A DNA stretch of 64,000 nucleotides from Adiantum capillus-veneris. Its lineage: Eukaryota; Streptophyta; Polypodiopsida; Polypodiales; Pteridaceae. Below are positions 52,552-63,268 of the stretch, piece by piece. The notes beneath the pieces were generated by a model. It did not search any database. It saw only the letters and a list, made by a program, of their open reading frames with translations, and was not told the DNA's origin. The stretch lies in NCBI GenBank assembly GCA_014529385.2, contig CM043947.1, positions 102,794,811 through 102,858,810 on the forward strand, in the 5' to 3' direction. Numbering within the stretch: the stretch's first letter is position 1; every line of letters begins with the position of its first letter. The translations under genes and the position numbers were made by a program.

Positions 52552-55500
52552 GTGAGGGCTAACATGGAAAGACTTCTTATCCTTTTGATGTTTGTATTGT
52601 AAAGCAAGGAGCATGTTGATAGCATGTCATGGACATGGACAACACGGTCAACAATTTTTTTGTGCTTTCGGAGAAGATAAGATAGGAGACAATAAGCATC
52701 TTGTAGAAGACGACTCATCAAGGAGTTTCTTGTTCTGAGGTCACTTGAGGGGAGATTTCCAGATCCAATGTCTTGATCTTGACTTGTTTCGTTCTGTTTA
52801 TTAGTGTTGTTGCTTTGTTAAGACCTAGGCCTTGTTATGGATTGCCACAATCTAGGTGTCACAGCCTAGTCTAGTATTGATGTGTCACACTGAGATTGTA
52901 ATTGAGGCCTTGTTCCATTGGTTTTCTCCCAGAAAGGGCTTCTGAGTGCAGTCACGGGGAGAGACCTTTTGCTTAAGAAGGCTTGATTCTTTTTATTGTA
53001 ATCATGCCAGCATGCTGCAGAACGACCTAGAATCTAAGTTTTGAGTGCAATTGGTTGACATCTTGTAGAAGAAACAGCTGCTTTGCTTGAACTTGTTTAC
53101 GAGCACTTGCATTTCTTGGTACTCGCATTAGTTCTAGATTGTGTAAATCTTGTAGATCATCTGCTTCTTTAGAAGCAGCCTACTTTATCTCTAAATCCAT
53201 AGAATCTGAGCTTTCATGTTTAATGGCTTCTGCAAAAGCATCCCAACTAGCATCATATTCCTCATAAACCTCATAAATTGTTTCATGCGTATTAGAACTA
53301 TTTCATACCTGGCGTTTCTGAAACCCCGGGCTACACTTTGTAACACTAAAGTGAAGTGTATTGGAGCAATGAACACACCCTTGAAGGCCAATATCCCTTG
53401 CCACAGTGAGCCCACTATCTATAAAGTTCATGAAGTATGTTGGAGGTGAATTCGTGAGGTGGAGAACATGCATTGCTTGGACTCTGAAAATATGATTCTT
53501 TAGAATCCGTATTATGGCACAAATGCGGGCTTCGAAGGGCCCACTTAAATATCAACATGGGAAGGCTGCACATATACTCCATCACATGTGTGTTCAAGCC
53601 TGCCCATATTGCATAGTGAAGAAACGTACATTTATTACATTTTGATCTACCTTTGGAACTACACATAATTGTTCACAAACATTTCTTTTATGTAAATGTT
53701 GCGAAATGCAAACAAAAATTTGAATACATTTTGGACTGTATAGAACTTTACATATCGCAATGATAGTTGGCTGACACTTAGCTAGGTAGTGAACGACATC
53801 TTAACTCAAAACCTGTTGATTGAAGTATAAGTAAGATCCATGTGCGGAATGTACAATGATTTATAGACAAGATATACATGTGAGGTAACTTCATCTACTA
53901 TCATGACTGTTATTGTCATTTCAACAGAGAAACTTCATGTTGTTGATCAATATGGAGATGGTAAACCTTTGAACCTTATTGTCCTTAGCATAAGGTTCCA
54001 ACCCTTATTGCCCTTACCATATGAAGGTTCTAACTGATAAGAGCATTCAATAGTGTAGCCGACATGGCAAGGTAAAACCCATACACCCAACAAGAGATTT
54101 CTAACCAAGAAGCTATTATACCATCAATAATTGCAACATCAACCAAGTTGAATCGCATTAACCTTACAAAACCATCTTTGCTGGTTCTACGACCACATAA
54201 GACTCTCATCTGATGCTAGCTAGTCTCATGTGACACCTTCAAATGGAGTGACTCTATCTAAACTCATGGGTCTTATAGCAAAGCCATAAGAGTGAATCAA
54301 CATTGACTTTATAAGGTGAAGCTATAGGAAACAATATATACATGGTTTCCTCATACTTGTAAGTCAGAAATGTAGGAAACTAAGTACAACTCACTTACAA
54401 TGCCTATTGGCATCTAAAGCTCCAAGCTATCATGCTGCACACCCATTGAAGTCTAAGACCAAGCATAACAATGACATCTACTCTTTGTTGCGCCAAGCTG
54501 ATTTGGGCTCAATAGCCTTGATTTACTCACCCACACATCAAAAGGGACTACACAGATTGGGTGGAGCATACTAGACATATTAATGAAACAAAAATCTACA
54601 ATAGCATGATAGTTGGATTGTTGAAGGCTCATTATGCTAGGAAGGCCCTTGGTGACTAACCATCTAGATGTCAATGGGAGATGCAACTCAAACAGGTAAC
54701 ACATACAACAACGTGATAGATGGATTGTTTTAAGGCTAATGTATCTAAGAAGGCTCTTGTCATACTCACTCAGATGGAGGAGAGGGAATCACCCGAGATA
54801 TGATCGCCTACAATAGCTTGGTAGATGCTCGATAGAATTCAAAAATCCTTTTGTATGTTTGATCCAGATGGAGAGAAGACTTGATGCTTTCCATGCAAAG
54901 ATAAGAGTGTCAACACTTGGATGTTTTGCAAGAACTTCCACTTTGCAACTTCTAATCAGTTGCTCTTCTGCTCTTCTAGGCCTAGTATTTGAAATTTATG
55001 GTCTTGTACCTCTGAGTCCATTGGTTGCATGCATCTAATTAAAGTCCACCTTTCCCAAACTATGGCCACCATGAGAAGGTATTAAGGTAAACCTTGTACA
55101 TGAAGAGTGAGGAGAAGGTTAATTGCTTACATGACGAAAACCTGGAAGGAAGAAATCAAGATTGCATGCCTACAATAGCTTGGTAGATGCTCGATAGAAC
55201 TCAACAATCCTTTTGTATGTTTGATCTAGATGGAGAAGAGAAAGAATAGTGTAACCACGATCGCTTACGACACGTGTGTATGGACTTGATGCTTTTCATG
55301 CAAATAGTAGTGTCATGCGCAAAAGTACACTGAACTCTTTTGCAACAACTTCGGTCAAAAGTTAGTGACGTGGCAAGGCACAGGGGAGTCTGGACTCACT
55401 GGACTAGGGGCCTAAACCCTAAAAACAAGGATGTGTAAAATCTACTGACGTGGCACTTGTAGTAGTGAGTGTAAAACGTAGAAGGGCCGTTTGATGTGGG
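52552..55500. other. Intron sequence, unrecognised, A/T-rich
   Basis: First 3 kb of the large intron. No coding region is recognised on either strand; the short frames at 53191-53666 and 54453-54704 match nothing known. Repeats: (a) cctacaatagcttggtagatgctcgatagaa at about 54808 and again at about 55168, followed by aatccttttgtatgtttgat in both; (b) two diverged copies of catgatagttggattgtt(gaaggct) at about 54600 and 54715. Confidence 0.55.
54808..55305. repeat. Direct repeat pair within the intron
   Basis: About 75 bp at 54808-54882 recurs at 55168-55242. The sequence ctt(g)atgctt(t)ccatgcaaa after it recurs at 55287. It is a segmental duplication of about 360 bp period with indels. Confidence 0.7.
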
Positions 55501-56236
55501 ACCCATTTCTTTCTTTATTGCTTCACAAAAGGTACAATAGCCGATGTACTCATCCTTTGCTTCCACATATCGGAATTGTCACAAGCTTGGGCACCCCAAG
55601 TCGAGAATTCGGCACGACACACGAGAGAATCACTTTACTTCACAACTTTAAAATCACAATTCAATTTGGTCGACACTGCCGGGTGTAGTTCCGTGCCGAG
55701 AGAGATTGGCCCCAAAGACTGGCACCCCTTTCGGTATTTCTTTTATATTAGTTCTTGAGCAAAGTACAACTCCCAAGGGGTCCTCTGCTCTCAGACTCTG
55801 CATCCAAATGCCCTTGAAAGGGTCTTTTTATTCTTACAACGGATGCCAAAAGCAAAGCCCCAAAAGCAAATTAACTCGAAAGCAATTGGTCCAAAAGCAA
55901 TTGGCTCCAAAATCTGCCCCAAAAAGCATTAGCGCAATTTGTGGAAATCCGTACTGCTATCCATACAGTTTCTACCACATCAGCACTCCTGTTCGAGGGT
56001 GGTCACGCCACGTCACCATTTTGTGACAGGAATGCCGGAGTGAGCCCCCAAGGCCGTATTTAAAGGCCCTTGACCTAAAAGCACAATACATAAAAAGGTC
56101 TACTCCCAAATGCTATAGGGACCAAAAGCTTGCGCCAAATCCCAGTTCCGTGTTTTGCGGCCTGTTCGTATAGGGGCCAAACTTTGAGGCAAGTGCATCA
56201 TATGGAAACTGAACTCTGCTCCTTCGTGTCGACTGT

Positions 56237-56269
<33 letters not shown>

Positions 56270-56293
56270 CAAGTTCTGTTGTTGTAGTTTCTC
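55501..56293. other. Unassigned sequence before LTR-E copy 2, with (CT)n
   Basis: No gene is seen. A (CT)n tract lies at about 56234-56268. Repeated aaagcaa(t/a)tt(g/a) stretches occur near 55850-55920. It could be an old LTR but no partner was found. Confidence 0.35.
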
Positions 56294-56520
56294 ACGTTGG
56301 TGCAGCCAAAGTTGGTGTCTGCAGGGAAGTGCCCTATGCCAAGCTATGGGTGTCAGCAGGTGCAGAACAAAGTGCAGAGGCCAATGTGGAAGACCTGGGC
56401 AAGCAGGTGTTAGTGGAAATGTATGCTTGATGTGGTTTTTTAGGCCAAAAGGGCTTCAAAATGGTCCATTTGGGATGACAGGTCAAGGTGCCCGAGATGC
56501 TGGTTTGAGGCCCTAGAATG
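56294..56520 (+). repeat. LTR-E copy 2, first part of the 5' LTR
   Basis: Matches 31584-31810 in order: tggtgcagc, caaagttggt, gtggtttttcaggccaaa/gtggttttttaggccaaa, gcccgagatg, ctagaatgtg. It stops at the inversion point. Confidence 0.8.
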
Positions 56521-57814
56521 TGCACTCAATTCCAGCATTGTCGAGCTCTTCCTCGTCGATTGGCTCTTCAAGGTCGATTAGCACCACTTGCTTATCATCT
56601 TCAATCACGTGCTCTTCAAGCGCGTGCTCCACTGCTGCATCATGCTCCCCTACCATAGGCAAGGCTGCCCTATCCCTTTTGGCAAAACTTTGCACCTGTT
56701 GTACCACCAAAGCACATTCCACCGCCACTTTCATCAACATGGCCATTAGCATGGAACTATACATCACCTTTACCTACTCTTCACCTGTAGGCTTGGACTG
56801 CTCCACTCCGTCTTCATCAAGCATCACGGCTTGCACTTCACCTTGCTCTTCGCACAAATTCACTGCCTCTCCACTCACATGTAAGAGATCGAACTCATCA
56901 TACCTGGATTGAGACGACTCAGTCTCCCAACTCGTGTCAGCATCCATAGAGCTACTGTCACTCAGCTCAATCTCTTCCCCTGTCTCGAGCTTGGGAATTT
57001 CCTCTAGCTTCACTGCTTCAATCTCCTTTGCAAACCGCACTCTTTGACCTTTACCACACTTCAATGGAGCTTCTACAGCCACACTTGAGCTTGGCAGCAC
57101 ATCCTTTGTCTGATCCGGAACCACTTGCACATCCTCCACAAATGGAGCTGCTCTAGCCGGCATCCTTGGCATAGGAACCACCCTGTCTCTGTAGCCAAAG
57201 AACCCTTCGTTCTTCTCGCACATGCACTTCTCTTTGCACCATTCTTGGCTCGATTGCCACCGCATCAACTCGCCTTAGGACCACCACACTTGGCAAACTC
57301 CACCTAGCTTTGCACTCTTCAGAATCTTTTTGGTTCGCCCTTTCGCTAGAGCTACCGCTTCTTCATACGACACCGAGCCATCTATTACGACTTTGTCATG
57401 TACTTCCTCATGCAAGCAATCCACGAATTTACTCAAATTTAAAAAACCGGCATTCTTTGCAGCAGTTACCTTGATTAGCTTTCCCCAAAGGACCTCGAAC
57501 GCCCATATGGACGCTTGAAAATCCGCTTCCAAGCTTTGCTTCAAACTGTCCAGCTTTCTCTTTACTTCGTCCAGTTGCGCATCCACAACAAATCTGCTTC
57601 GAAAAGCCGCCACTAGGGATTCACAATCTGCCTTTTCTTCATCACGTAGGCCATCAAGCCATAGCCTCGCTTTACCACGAACCAGGAGCGGGAATACCTG
57701 TACCGCGTCTTCTTCTCTCGATAGACCGCTCTCTAGCACGAACAACCCGTAATCTTGAAGCCAGGTTTCCACATCTTCGACCCTGGTGAAAATGGGAAAT
57801 CCGGACCACGCCAT
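56521..57814 (-). pseudogene. LTR-E copy 2 gag
   Basis: Minus-strand gag reading MAWSGFPIFTRVEDVETW, VQVFPLLVRGKARLWLDGL, FRSRFVVDAQLDEVKRKLDS and VSYEEAVALAKGRTKKIL. It is open through the region where copy 1 has a frameshift, but it has its own shift near 57270. The acidic part continues to VLIDLEEPIDEEELDNAGIEC, where the inversion cuts it. The next residues of copy 1 (MTGEKGNVESKKE) have their counterpart at 59883 on the plus strand (MAGKKDSMEPKVE). No pol is present here either. Confidence 0.82.
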
Positions 57815-57901
57815 CTCTAGCAGCACGTGCTCTTCAAAGGTTGCACCTTTGGCATCACCAAATTCACTGCTTCGACTTCAAGTAGGAGCATCAAACAGCT
57901 A

Positions 57902-57917
57902 CTCCGTGGGGGCACCA
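57902..57917 (-). promoter_or_regulatory. LTR-E copy 2 primer-binding site
   Basis: Minus-strand tggtgcccccacggag, identical to 33816-33831, five bases from the LTR end (57923). Confidence 0.75.
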
Positions 57918-57922
57918 GAGGA

Positions 57923-59882
57923 TGGAGAGGGGAAACACAGCCAAAACACAAACAAGGGCCTCTCTATAGCTTAGGGCATCCACAACACTCCTATCCTCTC
58001 AGAAACACCTTCAAAAAACACACTCTACACTAGCACACCACCGCTCGCTCACTTCTCAATGCTTACACACTCCACAAGACCACCACGCAATGCACACCTA
58101 CTGCCACATTCAGTCTCCACCCTTGCACACGCACACAACTGCTCAATCTCACTCTCTCACACAAAGTACCGTCGGTCCGGGGAACGCACACATCCGCACC
58201 GGCACCGCACACAAGCAGAAGAAGTAGAGAACGGGGCAGGGGAAACGACGCGAGAGAAACACCATGGAAGCTTTGCCATTGCTCAAACACCCTTCACAAC
58301 TAATTTACATAAAACAGTGCACCCACACGGTCGTTGGGTAAGAAAACGCACACTTGGGGCTTTGCAGGCACACACCTCTGTAAAAAAAAGCCCACCCAAG
58401 AACTCACACACTTTCTCTCTATGGCTCTCTACACACTCCCAAAAGACCTCTTGGGCAAAAGCCTCCAGGCAAAAAGCATAAAAAATAAGTAAAAAATGGC
58501 TTATATAGGAGGCCTCTCTCAATTTTGGTATCTAGGCTCTGATTGGTCCATTTGGGCACTCTTTTTAGCAACTTTGTAAGGGGGTGCACAGCTTTGTATC
58601 TGCTCTCCTTTGCACTTGAACTTGAGGGGGGGTGCACTAGCGATGTTGCTAGTGCCCCTTGGCATTTTTTTATTTATTCTTTTTTATCTTTATTTTTTCT
58701 TCATTCCCCCCTTTGGGAGGCTTAGCCTTGCACTGCTCTCATTTGCCCCTTGTCCGCCTTGAACTGATTCTTTGGATCCCCTTCGACCATCCTCCTCTTC
58801 ACTTTCCCCCCCCCCCCCCCCCCCCCCCCCCCTTCTCTCTCTCTCTCTTTCTCTCTCTCACAAGACCCTTCCCTTACCTCACTGCTAGCGAGGTCACTAG
58901 TGGAGGGGGGGTTTGGACTTTGATTTCAAAAAGGGGAACTGCCGCCGACGGGTTCGCCACGTCAGCAAGTAGGAAGACTACCGCCCGCCAGACGAGCAGA
59001 CCGCCGTTGGCTAGTGGTGCCTCTTCTCCACCCAAAACGCCACCAATTCCACCCAACGCCGCCTGACGCGCGCACGCAATGCGGTGAGGGGCACCGCCAT
59101 AGCGAGGGTCTTGGAGAGCTCTCTCCTCAATGCACACCACAAAGGAACCATGACACAACTTATAAAGACCTCGATATTGGCTCCAATTTTCGCATGTGGG
59201 CTCAATGGAGAGCCACGTGGCAGCACATGGGGCACCCCCTCTTGGGGTGGGTTGGAAAAACTCCCATAAGCATAGAAAAATTCAATCCTTTTTGTGCCAC
59301 TTCGTCCCCTTGCCATTTTCTACCTGAAGCTCCAATTGCCAGGCTGCAAAGACCGGCCAAAACCCCACTTCCCCGGCTCCGTGTCCCACAAATCCCACCA
59401 CTTTCCAACTTCCTCGGGCTCACAAACCGAGGCTGTCAAATTGCCAAAAACCAAACTGGCACCTTGACGTCTTCAACGTGCAATATCTCTCTGGTCCGGG
59501 CTTATATTGACGAGCAACGACTTCCTATGGCCTTCCCTTGCCGCATATAGCACATACAAACCTTGGCGAGGACTTGAAGACCACGATGGCATGCATATCA
59601 ATGTAGTCAAATCGGCACAGACCCGACCCGATCCCCTGCAAATGTTCAACCGGCCATAACCTTCAATCTAGAGCTCTGATGTGCAATCCAAAAAGACGTG
59701 CATGCTTCATAATTCAAGCACTACAACTTTATCCGTTGACATCCGCTCTGGCCACCTGTCCCCAATTGCCCTACCCATCGAGGATTTGCAACACCTTCCA
59801 ACTTTGAACTGCAATATTTTTCACATCGGGGCTCCGTTCGACGAGCCGTTCGGACTAGCTTGCACAGCATCTCGAACTTTAT
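57923..59882 (-). repeat. LTR-E copy 2, remainder of the 5' LTR (inverted)
   Basis: About 1.96 kb matching LTR-E from base 231 to its end, on the minus strand. It contains a C27 tract (58806-58832) and a (CT)n run. The TATA-like element is tatataag on the minus strand (about 58499-58507). Confidence 0.78.
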
Positions 59883-59982
59883 GGCAGGGAAGAAGGATAG
59901 TATGGAGCCAAAGGTAGAAGAGCTTCTAGTGCAACAAGTGCACTCTATGACAGGTGATGCGGATTTCGAGACGGTGTTTGTT
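59883..59982 (+). pseudogene. LTR-E copy 2, gag C-terminal scrap
   Basis: Plus strand, reads MAGKKDSMEPKVEELL and VHSMTGDADFETVF, matching MTGEKGNVESKKEVLP and VPSMTGDADSKVV of copy 1 (35232-35326). It marks the right breakpoint of the inversion. Confidence 0.8.
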
Positions 59983-61866
59983 GCCGTAGCAAATAAACGT
60001 GCTATCTTCGAGGTTGGCTTGGATGGAGAGTAATCCACATCCGAGCGTCCACTAGATAGGCGTGACTGCAAAGAGTGCCTTGCCCCAGCCCAAGTAGACC
60101 GAGCCGTACGTAAAGCAACCTCCTCTGTCCAGGAGTCCTCATGAATGTGTACATAGCATGGCGAGCACTACGCATCAGCAAAGAAGTGAACCGCAATGTG
60201 TCTACATCCTGCTGCATATGGAGGGGTCACCGCAAACTTGGCCAATGGCCACAGAGTCTGAAGCATGTCTGTAACTCCTAGGTCTCCCATGTGGTGAGAG
60301 AACTCTAGGGCCTATGTATGCAGCCACTCCAACACTGAGTCGAGACTCCACTCAGTCTGGTCTCTGCCGCAAAGGGGAAAAGAGAAGCCAACCGCCGAGT
60401 CCAAGGCCTCTATCCCCCTAGCTGAAAGGAACAGAACATGAACCCTGAAGCAGGCTGCCTCATGGTCTGCTGAGGAGTCGCCGAGAAAGCGTGTGAAGTC
60501 GTAGTCAAAGAAGTCCCATCGGCGCCGAATGTCAAAGCTCGTCAGACCACGAGAGACTGCTGCAAAGGGAGACATCTGTACCTGTAAAGGGGGTCGCAAG
60601 AAAGGCTGTCCCTCTCTCGCCAAGTGACTCGTGGCAAAGGCGCTGCCAAGAGATCTCCTAGCAGCCGGGGATGGCCCTGCCCCTTGGGGCGACTGTGGAA
60701 TTGGAGCGGGAGGGGAGGGTGTAGGAGCAGGGGGAGGTGGGGGAGAAGAGGGGTGAGGGGGATCGGCAAAGGTAGAGGGGCGAGGAGGAGAGGTAGCGGG
60801 AGCAGAAGGCGGGGGGGGGGGGGGGGGGGGGGGGGGGAAGAGGGAACTCGGGGCGAGGGGGGGTTGCCGAGGGTGAAGCTGAGGTGGGGATTGGAGCGGG
60901 GACCTCGTTCTGTTCAAGAGGACCGAATCAGTTTCCCCTGGGAACTTAATGCTGCTGGGCAAGCGCCTGAGGACCATCCTGAGTGCCAGGCTGTCGCTGT
61001 GGCCCCTGCCGTCGTTGACCACGAACCTGCTGCCATCCCTCCTCCGATGGAGCCCTAGGCTCGGAGGGTGGCTCTGCCTGTGTGCTCTGTCTCTCTGCCT
61101 GTGGCTGCTGGTTTGCCCTTGCAGGCTGGGACTGAGTCTGTGGTGTAGGTCGGGGCCTCCTCCGTGGACACGCCTTCGCAAGATGGCCCATCCGTCGACA
61201 AATGAAGCACTGGTTTGGGAGGTCCAAGTACTCCACGCTTTGTCTAAACCAACCCCCACTCACCCGAGGAAGGAGGATGACCTTCGGGAGAGTATGAGTG
61301 TCCCTAACCAGAACGCGAACTGAGGGAATGCCGGCCGCCTTGGCAGCTACGGAGGCTGCCGTGCGAGGTGCCTCCAGGACAGTCCCAATCGCTGAGCCTA
61401 TCCTGGACAAAAGTGGTAGGTACTCCCTCCGCAAACTAGGAAAGCAGACGGAGATGAGAATGTCTGCCTCCTCTACCAAAACATCTGAAGCAGGGTCAAA
61501 ACTATGTCTCCACTGTCGAAAGTGGGCTCGAGCTCCTCGGATGGTCAAGGGGCTCATGGTGATGACCTTGGACGCCATCTCGGAGGTCTCAAACTCGATC
61601 TGATAGTAGCCTCGTCCAAGGATCTGAACGTCCAAGATCTTGCCCACCTCTGCGAGAAGGCGGGCCTAGAGAAGGTCATGCAGCTCTCGTCTGCTAGGTC
61701 TGGTGCCGAGAATCTTGTAGATGATAGAAGTCGCCTGCAAGCGCTCTACCTCTGCGGCTAGGCTCGCTTGCTCTGTCGGTGAAAGAGCAAGTCGAATGCT
61801 GGGCTCAGCGGGGTCGGGCGAGGGGACTTCGGAGGAGTCCCTCTGTGGCGGAGCTTGAGCCTCCAT
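59983..61866 (-). pseudogene. LINE-B copy 4, ORF1 only
   Basis: ORF1 from MEAQAPPQRDSSEVPS (61866). It keeps VGKILDVQILGRGYYQIEF, FRQWRHSFDPASDVLVEEAD, the knuckle CFICRRMGHLAKACP in frame (unlike copy 2), a Pro-rich linker with a 27-base homopolymer (60811-60837), FFDYDFTRFLGDSSADHEAA and the C-terminal SDVDYSPSKPTSKIARL. A few stops and shifts interrupt it, such as a TAG near 61667. It stops just before the place where ORF2 would start, where LTR-E gag sequence begins. With copies 1 and 3 it forms a set with intact 5' ends. Confidence 0.85.
60811..60837. repeat. Homopolymer G27 inside LINE-B copy 4 ORF1
   Basis: Same position in the Pro-rich linker as G39 in copy 2. Confidence 0.85.
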
Positions 61867-62160
61867 CTATGTCTGCTGCTATGAAGAAAAAGCGAAGAGT
61901 CGTTGACGAGAGGAAGCCAGGGATGCGAGGCGTGGCTGGCGGGCTGAGGCAAATGGCGGGGCGGCAGGGGGGCAGGGCAGCGGCAAAGGGCGGGCGGGCA
62001 GCGGGCAGGGTGATGGGCGGGCTTGGGTAGCGGGCAGCGGGTGGGGCGGGGGGCACGCTGGAGGACTGCACGCAGCAGGTGCGGGCGGCAGGGCGCGTGA
62101 GGGCAGGGGGGGAGCAGCGATGGCGAGAGGGTGGGCGCGGCAGCAGCAGCGAGCAGCGAG
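61867..62160 (-). other. LINE-B copy 4, G-rich 5' UTR
   Basis: G-rich leader ending agcagcagcgagcagcgagc, like copy 2. Confidence 0.65.
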
Positions 62161-62282
62161 CTCCCGTATTGTTTATTTCTTTGATACTTTGTTGCTGTAA
62201 CACAACCAACTTGTCTGTTTTCATAGAATTCGGATTTGATATCATATCCCTCGTGGATATAGAGGTACTCTAATGAGACTTC

Positions 62283-63060
62283 GTGGCTGCCTTTCTTCTT
62301 TTCATGTGCTTCCTGCCTTACTCGTTGATCAGCCTTGGCAAGATTGAAAAGTCAAAGTCAAAAAGCCCATTAGTGCTAGTTCTGCAAATTATTTCTATCA
62401 GTCTCTTATTGGACGAAAGCATTGGTTGGTTGACAAGGTCAACAAGGCTTTGCGGGTCAAGAAATCTGCTGCTTGGTGGAGATGTATTGTTTCGAGGCTG
62501 GCAGATTCAACGTCCTTACAAGGGAAAGGTGTTTCTTTGGCGGGCTATGGTGGGAGGGCTTGCATTGGGAGTGAGTTTGTGTGGCCGTCGTCTTTCCAAT
62601 GGCATGTGTTTCTTTTGCACCACTTTCAGAGAAGACAACGGACATTGCTTCATTACTTGTCCTCTTGCCAAGAAAATATGGACCTTTGTTTTCATTTCGT
62701 CGTTACTTGGGGGTTTTTGGCATAATTGGACCACATGGATTGCCTTTGTTTTTGATGGTGCAATTGGTATTCAACAGCATGTATTTAGGTTGAGAGGTAT
62801 TTTTCCTTGGAATGTTTCTTTGCTCACCACTACTGGGGTCATTTCTGTGGCAAATACATGGGTTGGGAAGAATGGCACTTGGTGGCGACATTCATTGCTT
62901 GATCGTCTAGCATGACTGCTTTGCCATCTTGGTTATGGGCTTTTCATGTTCATGTCCAATATGGACTTCTAGCCTTTGTCCATAGTTGTTTGATGGGTCA
63001 TTTGACCACGTACATTTCTTTTAGGTGTACCACATTACGAAAATAAAAAATAAAAAATGA
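62283..63060 (+). mobile_element. 5'-truncated plus-strand LINE, ORF2 C-terminus
   Basis: The frame ending at 62912 carries a zf-RVT-like domain (about 62505-62690): PYKGKVFLWRAMVGGLALG, RLSNGMCFFCTTF, GHCFITCPLAKKIWTF. These are the Cys-x2-Cys, His-x4-Cys and VFLWRA landmarks of the C-terminus of L1-like plant ORF2. After the stop a 3' UTR of about 130 bp runs to an A-rich tail (ataaaaaataaaaaatg, 63044-63060). It is not the same family as LINE-B copy 2, whose C-terminus differs. Confidence 0.75.
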
Positions 63061-63135
63061 AATGAGTTGTTTTTGTATGTCAGCAAAAGTCATACTAGAC
63101 GTATGAGACCAAAAAAACTACATAATTGTGAGTCC
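63056..63135 (-). repeat. Possible third LINE-A 3' end
   Basis: Atgaaatg followed 40 bases later by gtatgagaccaaaaaaacta resembles 11612-11675 (atgaaatg, ctatgagaccaaaaaaatta). No GA tract adjoins; an A-rich stretch lies there. Confidence 0.35.
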
Positions 63136-63222
63136 AATGATCTGAAGAGGTTTGTTATCTGCATGTTTTGTTGCTATCAATTAGCACATAAATTTTCTTA
63201 TACATTCTTTTCTTTTGAACAG

Positions 63223-63268
63223 TTTCAAGGATCTGAAGTTGTTGAAAGTCAGAACGAACGTTTTTCAG
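63223..63268 (+). CDS. DUF1997-like host gene, following exon
   Basis: Exon of 46 bp between cttttgaacag and gtagtg. Read from phase 0 it gives FQGSEVVESQNERFS and ends in phase 1. Joined to the exon at 52443-52551 it reads LSCK then FQGSEVVESQNERF, matching the (F)EGSE-VVE-QN-RFSA signature of the family across the junction. Matching phase and continuous motif support one gene with a 10,671-base intron. The next exon is not seen before 64000. Confidence 0.65.

Larger units (their letters stand above)
56294..59982 (+). mobile_element. LTR-E copy 2, internally inverted and truncated
   Basis: A plus-strand LTR-E start (TGGTGCAGCC, 56294-56520) corresponds to the first 230 bases of the 2.2-kb LTR. 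Then 56521-59882 is in minus orientation: gag (57814-56521), primer site (57917-57902) and the rest of the LTR (59882-57923). Then 59883-59982 resumes on the plus strand with the gag C-terminal segment. Turning 56521-59882 round restores one continuous LTR (about 2.2 kb) plus gag in the same order as copy 1. Everything after residue GDADF of gag is replaced by LINE-B copy 4, so there is no 3' LTR. Confidence 0.85.

Noticed and set aside
55590-55625. Aattcggcacga, resembling an EcoRI adaptor of old cDNA libraries
   Set aside because: Only about 12 bases match and the next base differs; flanks look native. Chance is enough, and a genomic assembly should not hold this adaptor.
56294-59882. LTR-E copy 2 as an ordinary minus-strand element with two LTRs
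   Set aside because: The left piece is plus strand and covers only LTR bases 1-230, and the right piece lacks those same bases. One inverted LTR explains both.
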